From Siphlonurus alternatus (taxonomy: Eukaryota > Arthropoda > Insecta > Ephemeroptera > Siphlonuridae): DNA of 64,000 nucleotides. Shown in pieces: positions 1-60,132 of the stretch. Made by a program: the position numbers and the translations under genes. Location: positions 28,362,118-28,426,117 of the forward strand of contig OX463780.1 in NCBI GenBank assembly GCA_949825025.1, written 5' to 3'. Every line of letters starts with the position of its first letter. Position 1 is the stretch's first letter. Under the pieces are notes generated by a model, which saw nothing but the letters and a program-made list of their open reading frames with translations, did no database searches and was not told where the DNA came from.

Positions 1-534
1 AAATAAAATAATTATTATTTACATTAGTTCATATTTTCTTACATTCATAATAAAATGTCAACCACCATTCTTCACTTTCGCAACAGGCAGTGACCAAGAT
101 GTTTTATTTGGCTTCCTCAGTTCATATATATTTTAATTATTTTCTAGAAACATTGTAAAATAATAATTCACAGATATGTTACACTTCATATGTATACATT
201 GACAATTAAGGTCAGAAAATTTCTCGTAATGTCCCAGAAATATTTTTTTTACACATTTTTGTTTTATATATTAAAAGTTTAATTTTATTTATTTTTTTAA
301 ATTTTTAATTAAAAAAATTCTTTGATCTAAAAACACTAAATAATGATAATTTTGATATGCAACATTTACGAAATACAATTTTTGTGCTATATTTTTATTT
401 TAATATGTATAATATATATGATATTGTTTATGTTTTTTGATAACATTTTGTCTGTAATAAAAACAAAAGAAATTATTTCACGTCAACACTTAGCATACAT
501 TCAGTTTGAGCGGGCAGGCAGGGGGGTTGGGGTT
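1..534 (-). other. Probable 3' untranslated region
   Basis: Sequence after the stop is AT-rich and has no further reading frame of interest. AATAAA occurs on the minus strand at 394-399, 284-293 (overlapping copies) and 103-108. Which of these is the real poly(A) signal cannot be decided from sequence alone, and the UTR may continue beyond the window. Confidence 0.5.
394..399 (-). terminator. Candidate poly(A) signal AATAAA
   Basis: The first exact AATAAA after the stop codon, about 135 nt downstream of it. Such hexamers occur by chance in AT-rich DNA, so support is weak. Confidence 0.3.
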
Positions 535-46756
<46,222 letters not shown>

Positions 46757-49458
46757 CTGAAAGCAGAGGGACACTTGGTTATACTAGGAATACCATCTAT
46801 AATTAAAACAGCAGTACTCTATAGACAAGCGTGGATTAAAATGGGGAAAATGTGGAGGATCGTTTAACCCCCAAGAAGGTCCCAAATTACATGGAAGGTA
46901 TATACTTCCACAACTCACCCAGTGACTGAAACTCTATAACATAAGAATAAGGTACCGCCCCCCAAAACCAAGCAATGGATCCACCCTTCTCTATAGTGAT
47001 ATAGTGAATTGTATATTATACACAACATATTAGTCATGTCTCATAGTAGCGTAACAAACATGACAAAAATATATTATATTCATGTACAGAATTTCACAAG
47101 TTTTATAGCTCTTATCTGCTCTTGTCTACGAAATATTGATTCTACGTTCATTATTGTACTACAAGAAGTGTTAAACTGGCATATCTGAAGTATCACAATG
47201 GAGTGGGTTGTCTATAAAAGAAGAGCAAGAATGGCACTTACAAGGTGTGCTCGTTTTTTAAGGCTGCACAAGTTGCCTATCCTTAAGGTGAGATGTATCG
47301 GCAAGACTGAACAATTGATCATCATAGCTATTCTTTCTCCTTTATTTTTCCTTACAAAAACAACAGTGTCAAATTCTAAATACAAATATTTATTCATAAA
47401 TTTAATAGCTTTGTTATTTGAATGTTAGCTATGCCACCATTAGTCGTAAAAAAAACTTTAATCTTTATCGGATTAAAGCCAGCACTTATATTTTATGGTC
47501 TCTATATATTTGTGTTTTTTTATTATTATTTTTTTTTACTTTGAGTGTTATTTTCACCCCAATAAACAATAGACTACTGTGTATTTATTTTATCATGGAA
47601 AAATAAACACAAAATATAAATCAATAATTTACTTTTTATTATAAAATGTTATTTGCAAACAAACAAAAAAATAATAATAATAAAATATGTATTCAAAAGT
47701 TATTATCATTTATTTCACATTAATGAATGTGAAAAATATAATAATAAAATAGCTGAATTTCATAAAAGAAAATTATTTTTAAATTTTTTGCCACTAAGTT
47801 AAATCTTTTTAATGTCTATTGCCTGCAAAATGTGTATTTTATAAAAAAAATTCAACTTTAACAGAATAATCATAATAAAAAAGGAAGAAATTCATTAACA
47901 ATTGTTAATTTATAGCCTGAGGAAAAACGAAGAAAATGATAATTAACGTTTTTTTTCCATAGCTTGTTTATTTCATGACGACTTGGTAGAATTCATTACT
48001 GACAAAATATTATTATCATTATTTTCTAGCATTAGTCATTATTATAAGGATTGAGAACACTGCAAACGAGGCTATATTATAGAGAAGACTTGTAAGGACA
48101 TTTTAATTGAGTCAATGCACGATGGATGGTTATTATCCAGACCCAGAAATTTAATTACGAGCTTCATAATTAAAATCAGACGCTCTTTCAGACCTTTAGG
48201 AAAGCTAAGAGAGGGTTTGGATTTCTATATCAAGGTGGTAAAGAAAAGCAGGTTATCAGATATCAACTCTGATATTCAAAGCTTTAAATTTATCATTGTA
48301 AATTTGAAACGAAAGTATTTAAATTTTTTAAAATATTAACAGAAACGTACTTTTACATGACGGATAATGTTAAAATCTTATGAGGTGTCGTTAATGGATC
48401 AGCATTGAAACACCGTCATGTATAAAAAATATAGTGAGAGCTAAAAAAATCGGACATGCTACTGCATGTTTTCTGAATACATTTGAGATTATTTCTCATG
48501 TTGTTCTATAATATTTATTGTATTTAGTATTATATGAAAACTTAAGTTTTCACCAAATTGTTAGCATTTTGCAAAATAAAGTTTATAGATGCAGGTACTG
48601 ATCTTATTTTGTTAAAACCACGCGTTTCAAGTGGGTTAATTTGATCTGAAACATATTGAAAAATATGTCATAGTCTGGAAAAAAAAAAAATAAAATAAAA
48701 TTATACAGTACTTTTATTTCATTGGAGATTTTTTTTACGGACATTGTGCAAACAACTCCCACTACGTCTAAATTATAAAATAATATAATATTTTTAAATA
48801 ACATCGTTATAGAAAGCCAGTTGAATGTAATTTACAGATGAGCTCTTGAAACAAACATTTTTCATATGGATCAAACTTCATGGGAATGTATGATTTTATA
48901 TATGTGCGTACGCCATGTTTATAAACAAATTATAATATCAAAAATACTACCACTTTTTATCATTACAAAAATTCGTATATAAGTATTGACCCATTCCTGC
49001 TCAACAATGTGACTCACTACTGATCACCGTCATTGAGATAACCCTCGCAACAATGACCCACCCTAAATGTCGACTTGCCGAGGCCTCGAAGTCTTATTTG
49101 AGCATCAGTGTTCCGAGAAGAGAAAACCTTTGAGTTGGAAATCAAACACGTTGGTCAGGCAAACTTCTGCAGCTAATGCCGGTCATATTAGCTCACATTT
49201 CAATGAAATCCAGTCGTAGTTTACAAATATCAAATCCAAATGCTTCTTGTTTCTCTATTTGATATTTAAACTAGCACATGTATATATTGTGCAAACAATG
49301 TAGGAAACAATGTAGGTTTAATTATAGGTAACAATGAAATGTAAAAATTCGTTTTTTTTTTTTAATTTTTTAAAAATAAAATTAAAAGCAGAGCTATAAT
49401 TTATAAGAGTCATCACGTGAATGACATCATTATAAAAATATTTTTATATTACTTAATC

Positions 49459-49542
49459 TACTATCAGAACCAAAAAGGTGTGCCCCTCTCCTTATGGAAC
49501 TTGTATGCTCTTCAGGGGCACACCTTTTTGGTTCTGATAGTA
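49459..49542. mobile_element. TA-flanked perfect 27-bp inverted repeat with 26-bp spacer
   Basis: Left arm 49461-49487 begins CTATCAGAACCAAAAAGGTG and is perfectly matched by 49514-49540 in reverse complement. The spacer is 49488-49513. TA flanks both sides. The arm length and TA flanks resemble mariner-type terminal repeats with almost everything between them deleted; the perfect stem could equally act as an RNA hairpin. Confidence 0.7.
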
Positions 49543-49919
49543 AGAGCATTCAGATACATAAATTTTACAACAATTAATCAATTTAAATGCTTTGTTTTAT
49601 TTTCTCCCAATTTTCAACTTTTGAGCACAATGTGCCCATATTATCATAGTGATTTTTAAGTAAATAAAATTATGCATTTTTTTTTTTAAATTATAATTTA
49701 TATAATTTGATCAATCTAAATAGACAGTTTTGCAATTTGAACTTAAAAAAAAAAATAACAATAATAATAAAAAAATTAAAATCAAATTTTTCAAAAATTT
49801 ATTTTAGAGTTTATAAACTTCTACTTTGAATTCTAACTTTTAATTTTATCCTGAGACTTTTCAAGTAATAAAACAATCCTATTTGATATAAAGTTCTGAT
49901 CTTCAATTTCTCGTATTTC

Positions 49920-50170
49920 AAGCAGGGGGCTACTTGTAAATCGTTTTGTGCGTCCCTGTGACCCAGAGAACGCAAAAGGAGGGGATGTCACCAGATGTAG
50001 GGGTGCTACTAAACTTGTCCCGGCCACCCTTGGCATACAAATGCTGCTAATGGCTCGGCAGGCCACGGGTTGCAGACATCGCGAGGGACGACGTGATACT
50101 TCGAGAACTGCTGGATCGTGAGCAGAGACATCTGGCGGATGTGTGACGAGATTGAGGGTGCAATATATCG
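49920..50170. pseudogene. GC-richer, coding-like fragment of unknown origin
   Basis: The plus strand contains an open stretch reading ADIARDDVILRELLDREQRH followed by LADV and a stop, preceded by frame-disrupted Pro/Gly-rich sequence. The charged helix-like end resembles the C-termini of some transposon-associated DNA-binding proteins, but no family is recognised. No start, splice signals or partner exons were found, so a decayed fragment is the likeliest reading. Confidence 0.25.
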
Positions 50171-51137
50171 AGACTAACTTTAACTATATAGTTTGAATTA
50201 TGTGTCTGAAATTTGCCACTATATTTAAGTATTATGTAGAGCAACTATTTTCAAACGTCAATATATATAAGAAAATCATGTGGTAATTTTCCTTCCATGT
50301 TTTGAAATATGACCGAAAAATCTTCAATTTTAAACTTTTTGGGTCGTGATCAAACGGGTTTAATTTTCTTTACAGGTTAACAGAACTAAACCCTTAATTA
50401 CAAATGGTTTATAAACCCGTTTGATCATCACAATCATCAGGGTCCTTAGTTAATATATAGGTTTTAAAGAATGTACAGAAATTGTTGTATTTTTTATACT
50501 ATATAGTTTCTTACCGAACAAATGTAAAAAAACAATGATTAAATACATTTATTTAGATCAAGTCACTACGTATAAGCTATTTTTTTAATAAATATTTATT
50601 GTTTCAGTTTTTTTAAGCTACTATACACCATACATTTTTATATAATCATATATATACTGTGTAACAACTCCCAAATACATTGTTTTTCAAAGTTAGAGGA
50701 AAGTCTTAACTATTTCGTAAAGACAAAAATATTCATTTTAACTCTAAATTCTGAGAAAATGTTTGTTTCACAAAGGCCACATTTTATCAAATATCGTTGC
50801 CATCAATAAAGTTGCCTTTTTTGCTTCTCTTTTTCACGATATTAAATTATAAAATAAAACTCATTTTGCCTGCCATATTAATTTATTGTGGCAAGCAAGT
50901 GACAACGGTGGTAATATGGAACGACTCAAACGTTACATTAAAATTCATGGGGGCAAAATATTTGTTTAAATTAACACTTTTAACAATGTAGTTTCTTTAT
51001 TTTTTTTCCTCTCTCCCTTTTTAACTGCAAGTCCCTGATGTAGGAGAAAATAAAATGTATGTTTCATAAATTAAATCATTTTGTTTTTATAGGGGAATAA
51101 TTTAAAATAAAATGATTAATATAATCATATACAAACA

Positions 51138-51142
<5 letters not shown>

Positions 51143-51220
<78 letters not shown>
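51143..51220. repeat. (AT)n microsatellite
   Basis: About 78 bp of alternating AT. Confidence 0.95.
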
Positions 51221-51223
<3 letters not shown>

Positions 51224-52385
51224 TAGAGAGCTACATTTAATAGCTTCCCAGCTATACCGCGTACATATATTATATACATTTTTATGATTTATTTATTTAA
51301 CTTTCTTTTCGTCCATCTATGTTAAAACAAAAGGTGCAGTAAAAACCTGTGCTACTTCAAATCTCAAACAGTCATATAAAAAATGAAATATTGTTATTTT
51401 ATTTTTTAACTATTATTCAAGTATAATCGCATGTTTTTTTTTTACTTTTTTTTTTTAAGTGCGCTTTTTATTTTTAGTGCATTTTACTTAAAGCTGAGAG
51501 AATCATGAAAAAAGCTAACAAGCACTTGGAGATTCTGTATACTATACTAAAGTGCTAATGTAATTTTATTTTACTGTTTTGTGATTTTGTGAGAAACAGT
51601 GTTAGAAAAAAGTTCCCTAGCATTTTAAAACAAAATCATTTTTGTAGAGCATTTGTACAGTATGTGTTGTTAACCGACACATTTTTGTTTCAATATAATT
51701 TTGTTATTCATTTTATATTGTGAATATTTACTTTATTTATTATTCTTACAACTTCTTGCTTCAAATTTAATATTTAGATATTGAAACTTTAATAAATATA
51801 TTGATAAAAATAGAGAAGGGGGTGAAAAGCAAAAAAAAAAGGGGTGCAATGCGTATAAAGAACATTCTTCTTCTCAACTGTGTCTTCACTTAAGTTTATT
51901 TTCAGCCTTGAGCGATTTGCTTTCAATATTTTTTTTATCCAGTCCGATCTGGTATGGTCTTATATATGTATTATTTCAATTCCTTGAATATTTGCTCTTT
52001 CCTTGCTAGCATATCGTACAGCAGTTGGGACAACGTGGCTACAGCAATATCAGATCTTGCCAAGGACCTTAGACATGCGGTAATACGCGCCAGTTCTTAT
52101 GATTTTGTGTGCAACATTGCTGATTCTGTATTTACCAATGAAAATTAAAATTATTTCTGTGAAAAAAATAACTGTGCTGTATGCAACTCCAGTTAAATGA
52201 CATTTAATGACTCTAAAAATGACTTTAAAAAAATTGGCTTGCGTCCTAAATAATTTTCTACCATATTTGACTGATACTAAAATGTAAAAGATTTTTTTAG
52301 TGGGGTTATGCATTAAAGATAATATTTTACGTACAAAGACGAGACACTGATGAAAAAATTTTTTTAACTCTATTTTTATTATTTT

Positions 52386-52560
<175 letters not shown>

Positions 52561-54704
52561 TTCAGTGCAGAAGAGAGAAAGAAGAAATTATTAACCGATA
52601 AGTCGGTAAATTTATGGAACAACAAGAATATTGTTAAGCTTTTCTTCAACCTTCAACTTTGTATTTTGAAATAATATTCACTGTATAGTCCGAAACGATA
52701 ACGTACATGCAGAAAACTATGAAAACTAACAACAAATTCTTTTTCAAAGATAAGATGGTTTGCATATCATAGGAATATATTTCGATGTAATACAATAACT
52801 GACCAAAAAGTTTTAAGCGCTGTCAACTCTTCAGAAACGAGAACGGAAAAGCTCTCGACCAATTAGAAAATTCTAAATCTCCGATTCACTTGGCTGAACC
52901 ATGCATATTGCAACCAATCGGATTTTTTTTTTTAATCTGTTTCTGATTCTGAATAATTCTGGATATCACTTTTTGCTTTTAAAATAGTTGCCTGTTATAA
53001 AATCTTAACTACACACCAAAAGATTCAAATAATGAAACTAATTTTCAATTGAAAATAGCACTTAAACACTAAATTAAAAAAAAAAAAAAATCCTCGGATT
53101 GTTTTTAGGTTTCCTTCCTTCAATATTATATTTTTCAACCATGTATCGAAGAAAAGCATACACTAATTAATAAATGGTAAAAACAACCCTTCATATACAT
53201 AACTTCTTGATCGAATGCAAAAAGCATCATGTTATCCATATTATAAATAAGTTCACAATATATTATATAGTTTATGAACAGAAAGCTAAATTAAAATCAT
53301 CAAATGACCTGGTGACCTCTTCCATTGTACTACCTACCTATTCATTTCTGTTTCAAATCGCCCATACTCTCCAACCATCACATGGCCGTAGTATATAGTA
53401 TGCCACCGTCCGACTAGCTGATGCTATAAAGCAGCGTCGCGCGGCCTAAGGCTATCACATATAGGATGTTTTACTAGCAACGTGGGGGCAAGCGTATAAA
53501 GCCAGCTATAGTCTCACATATATGAGTATAGAAGACCCGACGGTCAGTCATCAAAGCAAAACTTTGTCGTTGGTGACGCGCCGGCACTGTTGTTGTATTT
53601 TCAAACCCCCGTGACGTCACTTAAATATAAGAATTAATGCTTCTAGTTTTAATTAAGCCACAATGAAGATCATTAAAAGGGTGTAGTAAAATATGTATGT
53701 GACATGATACTAAAATGTATTAACAGTCGTGTATTTTCTATATTGTTTTTATATGGTGTATAATTGAAATTACTTATTTCGTTAGCAATAATAATGAACT
53801 ATTTTTAGCACTTGGTAAATCACTCTAAAAATGTTAGTAAACCTTCCTTATACAATAACATTATTATTGAGTAAAAAAAAGTCTATAAAGCTTTTGCGAA
53901 ATTTAGCAAATTACAAGGCAGAATATCATTGAATCCTCAGGGACATTGGGGGTGACCATTAGTCAAATCAGCACAAATATTTTCTACCCTAAAAATAATT
54001 AATCAAAACTTAAATTGATTTTTTTTATATCAGCAAGGCAAGTTTGTTCATTATTTTAAATTGTAAATTTGTCAGTTTACCATCGGAAAATATAATAAGC
54101 AATTGCCACCAATTTTGCTTGCTAATATTCCTTAAATTCCTTAAAGTGCATTTGAAACATAATATAATTAATGTAGATCGATGTTTTTAATTCATTAATT
54201 GAAATAAACCACCTGGCATAAATATGTAACAAAGAAAACTATAAATATAAGAACATTTTTTTATTAAGGATAAAAAATTATACACTATAATATTATATAA
54301 TAAAATTGTATATATAATATAAAGTATTTACATTTAAAAATAAAATAATATTTGCATTATATAGCAACTGAACACTACTTATTTTTAATACATTAATTAA
54401 ACACTAAAACAATGTAAGAATACTAAGAGGAAAATATTTAATTGATAACATCCAATATTTATAATCATTACTTATTATATTATATAGAAATAGCTTATAA
54501 TAATTATTATTTACTGTTACTATAACTAATAAAAGATTATAATATACGAAATGAAAACACCCATGCAGGTGAATAAAACTTGCATAATTAATTGAACTTG
54601 CATGCATTAGAATCTATTCTATAGAGATGATGCAATTTACATTGCAAATTATAATATTCATGTTTGCGGCTGCAACATTCGGTAAGCACATATTATACTA
54701 GTAA

Positions 54705-54706
<2 letters not shown>

Positions 54707-54786
<80 letters not shown>
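54707..54786. repeat. (CT)n microsatellite
   Basis: 80 bp of CT. Confidence 0.95.
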
Positions 54787-54790
<4 letters not shown>

Positions 54791-55133
54791 ATCGGGATAA
54801 AACATTTGTACTGCGAGTACAAACACTGACTAGGATTTGATACTGGAATTAAAAAATACACACTGCAAATATTGATTGTGCTCTTCAAATGCATTGTCAT
54901 AACAAGGTTTTGTAATTAAGTTTTCATTTAACTACCTATACCAAGCTGTTGTTTACATAATCAAAATTGTTGGAATGTGAAAATCAACAAGACAAAATTT
55001 CTGCATTCTCGTATCCACGGTATGTAATATATATTGAGTTAACGTGGAATTTGTAAGCCTCCACATGATGTATGAATTCCACTCGAGCTTTGGCCATCTA
55101 AACCAATATTGGTATAAGACCACATACTGTTCA

Positions 55134-55155
55134 TTTTTTTTTTTTTTTTTTTTTT
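55134..55155. repeat. Poly(T) tract
   Basis: 22 consecutive T. Confidence 0.9.
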
Positions 55156-55744
55156 ACAATGTACAATTATAAAAACAAATATTATAGGAGTTAGCCAAAT
55201 AATTGTACATACGTGGTTTTGAATGGTACTTAAAACTTTTGTATGTATATTAAAATAATAATTTTTCATTTACTTTATATATTTTATTTTTTTCTCATAT
55301 AAGCTTGAAATTATTAAATAGGATAAATTATACAATGAAGTATAAAAGGTTTTCTTTATTTACAATTGTATGTAAAAATAAAGAAAAAAATATTTTGTTT
55401 ATTAATAATAAGTTCATGGACCCTTCACCAGGACATGCAATATAAGATTATCTAAACACAAGAGCGCTCCCCGGAGAAAATTAACGAGGGTTGAAGTTCA
55501 TACAACATTGCAGCAAGAACTTTATTCCAATTATGTTCCATGTACACAATAATGAAATCTGTTCTCGACGTACTTCTTTTTTTTTACGTTTTTTTTTTTA
55601 ATTAGTGGAAACAAGAACTGGAAATGTTTCTTCTGAGAAGTTGGTGGGTTGGCACGTTTAGATCGATGCACCAACTTACTCGATCTTACAAGGGAGGAAA
55701 TTTTATAGTCTCTCTCTCTCTATTTTATTTTTTCCTCTTTGCTC

Positions 55745-55810
55745 TGTAGGAAACAACATTTGCGAGCATCCACTCTAACCCAGTTAGCCATACCGGCCTG
55801 TTGAGCTAAT
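55745..55810 (-). repeat. tRNA-derived SINE-like fragment
   Basis: On the minus strand, GGCCGGTATGGCTAACTGGG followed by TTAGAG resembles the D-arm/A-box end of a tRNA-derived SINE. A clear B-box was not found next to it. Confidence 0.35.
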
Positions 55811-58697
55811 TTCCGACAGCCTAACACTCGGTAGCAAATTATTGCGAGCAATAGTGAACTCAAATTGTGCGATTTCTCACCACTACTATACCACCTGCAT
55901 GTGTAAAGAAAACATCACGGAATGCAACAAAACATTATGTATGTGTTGAAATTTTATTACACGTTAACAATGTATTGTTAGTTTAAGGTTTACAAACTGT
56001 AAATTTCAGATGAAACTTAATCTCGCTCAGCCTGAATAAACACGATAAAATTTAATACAACAGATTTTGTGACGTTTTCAAGTGAATGTTGTTTTTATGA
56101 TATAAGAGTTACAACAGAAAATAATATATAGATATAATATATTTTTTCTTATAAACGTTGAAAAAAATTACCAGCAATTTTTTTTTACCTCCAATTTTTA
56201 CGCAAACAATAACTCATAACTGGATAAAGGGACAATAAAATATTTAATTAAATTTATAGCATAAAAGACACAAAACGCATAAAGCAGAAAATATTACAGA
56301 CTTGTAATATTTTTTATTCATTAAATCTTTAGAAAAAAAAAAAAAAAAATGTTTTGAAGTGACTTAGCTTTGAAATTTAAAGCTAGAATAATTATTTTTC
56401 CGTCTTTTCTAGAACAAAGCGGAAATTGCTTTTGTGTTTAATTATTATTTTGAAATTTAACTTATATAAAATTAAAGGACACTTGATTGAGAAAATGTTT
56501 ATTATCAAAACTAATTAAAACATATACACAGAGGCAATTTGAGTCTATATTAAACGAAACAGAAAAACATTATAATGTATACTCAAGCGGTACGTATATT
56601 ATTTAGAAATTATCAAAGCAATTTTCTTTGTCGTAACAATCTTTGATATACAAAATAAAACAATTTATTACAGATTTTCAAATTAAACAATAAAATAAAA
56701 ATTTAGATTCGTTTCGCTACACATTTTTTTGTTAAGGCATTTTGTTTCATTACTTAACAACTTAAGAACTGAAACAATAATATTATTATTTTTAATCATA
56801 ATGCTTTTTTCTATTAACTTTCCTTTTAATGAATAATTATAAAACTCAATATTTTTTACAAATTAATAGAGAGCAGTAACGTTTTGTTGTTATTGTTTTG
56901 GATTTGAAAATTTCCTCCAGATATCATATATAAATTTTATTGTTTGCAAATTTAATGTACTCCTGAATCAAGAATAAGATGAACCATTTGTTCAGAGAAC
57001 AATGGTATTCTTTATTCTTGGCTATCATTTAATTGTATTTTTGCTAACGACATACACCCACTAAATTAATACCCCATTTTTTTTTAACACATTCACAATC
57101 TTTTTGGGGAAAAGCACACAACATTTACATGAATGGACATGTATTTTATATAAATATTAAATAAAGATCATATAATACAAAGAAAATATGAACTCACAGT
57201 CAGTATATCTTATAACTCATAATATATTTTTATATCATATTTGAAAATGGGACAAAAATCGAAATCTATTTTAAACATGTCAGCATATATTTCACCTGAC
57301 ATGATGATGAAAAAAAAAAAATGCATTGAGTTAAAAGTGCAAGCATCTTATTCATAATGCATATATGATATATCCTCCTCTTGATACGTAGTCCCGAACG
57401 ACTATGTGTTAGAGAAGTATACAGCTGTGTCCCATCCCGCTGTCTTGTCCTACTTCCCCACATTACTCATGCATGACACCCGGCAAGGCACCAACCATCA
57501 TAGAACCAGATTGATCCGAGAGTGACAACTGAGCACCAAAAAAAAGGTACAAATATCCTCAGGTATAACCACCACTGTGACACCTAAAGAGGATAAAAAT
57601 ATATTAAATTTATAGTATATAATTTCTGTATAGTAGGGCTATATAAAGAGAAACAAAATATCATACCGTTTGAATTTAATGAATAAAAAATCCACTATAG
57701 ATGACACTATTTTCATCTTACCATTTATTTAACAGTATTTTGGATTAGGCAAACAATTGAATAGTGTTTCCCGCTCTCTCACACACCATTCTGTTTAAAT
57801 GAACGACGAAATAGACTGATATATACTTTATATGTGTATATAGGTACATATACATATATACATATGAATATATATTCGTGTGAAAAAAGAGAATTTCATG
57901 ATACGTTAAACGTGATACAAAGCGTATTTCCATTTAAAAAAAATATATATACGTTCTAATGTATTTTCACATCTATATGGCAAACTGATGGTTGGGTGAT
58001 TATCCCCTTAGGTCACGTGACATTTGACATGTGATGTCGATTGGAAAGTGTCACCTGTATAAATGTTCAACTAGAAATGTTAATGTATATCACTCAAGGC
58101 ACTTTCTCTCTTACTATAGTATCACACAGATGGATGCAGATATCTTATCTACTGCGACTACTGAATATGTTAATCTAAAAGTAGTAGGTACAGAGTAGAC
58201 ATTGGCAAAGTTAGCTCACATCATTGATAGAAACGGAGGAGGCAGAGAGAGAGAAGCTTTTGTGCTCACTGTTTTCACTAAATTTGTATTCAGATAACAA
58301 AACTTTGAGAATATTCTCCTCACTTCTTAAAATTCACAGCATCTTCTTTCTGAAGCCATCTAGTGACTCTATTAATGTGATTTGGTTAAAAGTTATTTCT
58401 ATTTCATTGTAATTTAAACATAGAAGTTATAGTAACTTGCTGACTAGTTTTCAGTTCAGGTCAATTTGTCTACCCCCATCTTACCACAAGTTCAGTCTTA
58501 ACTTTTTATTGATTTGATATTTTCTTTCCTTTTTTGTAGCATAGATGGACAGTGGCATCATATTCGTTTTTTAATAACTTACGTAGTTAAAGAGAGTGTT
58601 ATGAAGAATGAATTTCAAAATTTTTAAGCCTACTCTAAAAAAAGTATTGGATTAATTCTTAATAATTCTTACTGTTATTTAGTAGAGTCAAATTTTT

Positions 58698-58845
58698 AGC
58701 AAGAGGCATTCACAAAGCCTTAAGGCCACATTTAGGGCTCAATAATTTAAGACCAGAAATTTTGGGTCTAAAAAGCATGCCTAAAATCAGGCTTTAAATT
58801 ATCGAGCCCTTAATGTGGCCTTAGGGCTTTGTGAATGTCCCTTAG
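58698..58845. mobile_element. Hairpin MITE-like element, about 148 bp
   Basis: GCATTCACAAAGCCTTAAGG then CCACATTTAGGGCTC is mirrored by GAGCCCTTAATGTGGCC then TTAGGGCTTTGTGAATG, giving arms of about 55 bp with few mismatches. The centre contains GCATGC. No target duplication was identified with confidence. Confidence 0.6.
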
Positions 58846-60085
58846 CTTTTTTAAGGTTTTATTATATTCGTAGTTGTTTATTTAGGATTGTCTATATACA
58901 TAAAAAAATCAGAATTAAAGCAATACATTTTTTTCTTATTTTCTATAACTTTGAAGATGCGTTTGTAGACGAAATCATATAGCCTTATAGCATTATATGA
59001 CCAAGGATATTTGAGGGTCTCATACATTACCAAAAGGGGTTAATGCTGCCAGTTAAATCTATATTGATACTTGCTGGAGTCAAATTTCCTCAAAAATACA
59101 TTGCTGGGTGGCTAACTCCGGCTATAATTTCTTATAAATAAAGCAGCTTTTTGTTCACTTTTTTCCAGCTTTAAAAGGTTCGTGGGTCGTTACACTCCCT
59201 CCCCTTCGTAATCCGAAGGAAACACTGAAAAACTTTCAACATAGCTTATATTCAAGAAGAAAGGTTGAAAATATTTTACAGCAAAATTTTAGAAGATGCT
59301 GTAGAAATAACAATTAACAACAATATTTGCAACATTCTCTGTAGTTTTGTTTGGTTTCTATAATATGAACATTGAATCCCCGGTTGTTGTGTTAGCATAT
59401 ATTTACGTAATAATCAGAACGGTAGTAGCTACACAACCATGTCATGTATGGTCGGGGCCGGGGTTTTGGTTATACTGCCATGCAACTATGGTGGTGCATA
59501 TACACAGGTGATTAATTGTACCTACCTACCTAGACCGTGTGTAGGAAGTCAGAGTTAAGTTTGCATTGTTAACCAAAAACCCTGAGGTCATTATCAAGTA
59601 TAGTATTGTTGTACATAAAGACTATAATAAACATGCCATTGAAATAGCAGCAGCAAGAAAATCTCACCTCGTAATATCTTGTTGTATGCAATATAATTTA
59701 CCTGTCAAAATTTGTTTACCTGTAAAATATAGTTGGTGCTTTCTCACTCTCTCAATCACTATTACGTCAAAATTAGGAGAGTGAAAGCACCGCAGAAGTT
59801 TATGTTGTCTAATATTATTATAATATAACGCGAATGCTTCACTGAATACCAATTATAGTAATGAGGAAATTTCAAATTATAATAATTTAAATCAAATTAT
59901 AATATAAAACAAAACAAAAGTAGATATTATAATATTCCTTTGATATTTTAATGTGTTTTGTCAAACAGAAAATAGTGACAGCTAGAAAATAACACAGGAA
60001 AAGGTTAAATCTATAATATGAATAATAGAGAAAAACACTAATTATAAATATATACTATAGTATATTTTTTGTTAGCATAAATTAA

Positions 60086-60086
60086 G

Positions 60087-60128
<42 letters not shown>
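60086..60128. repeat. (AT)n microsatellite
   Basis: About 43 bp of AT with one GT interruption. Confidence 0.9.
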
Positions 60129-60132
<4 letters not shown>

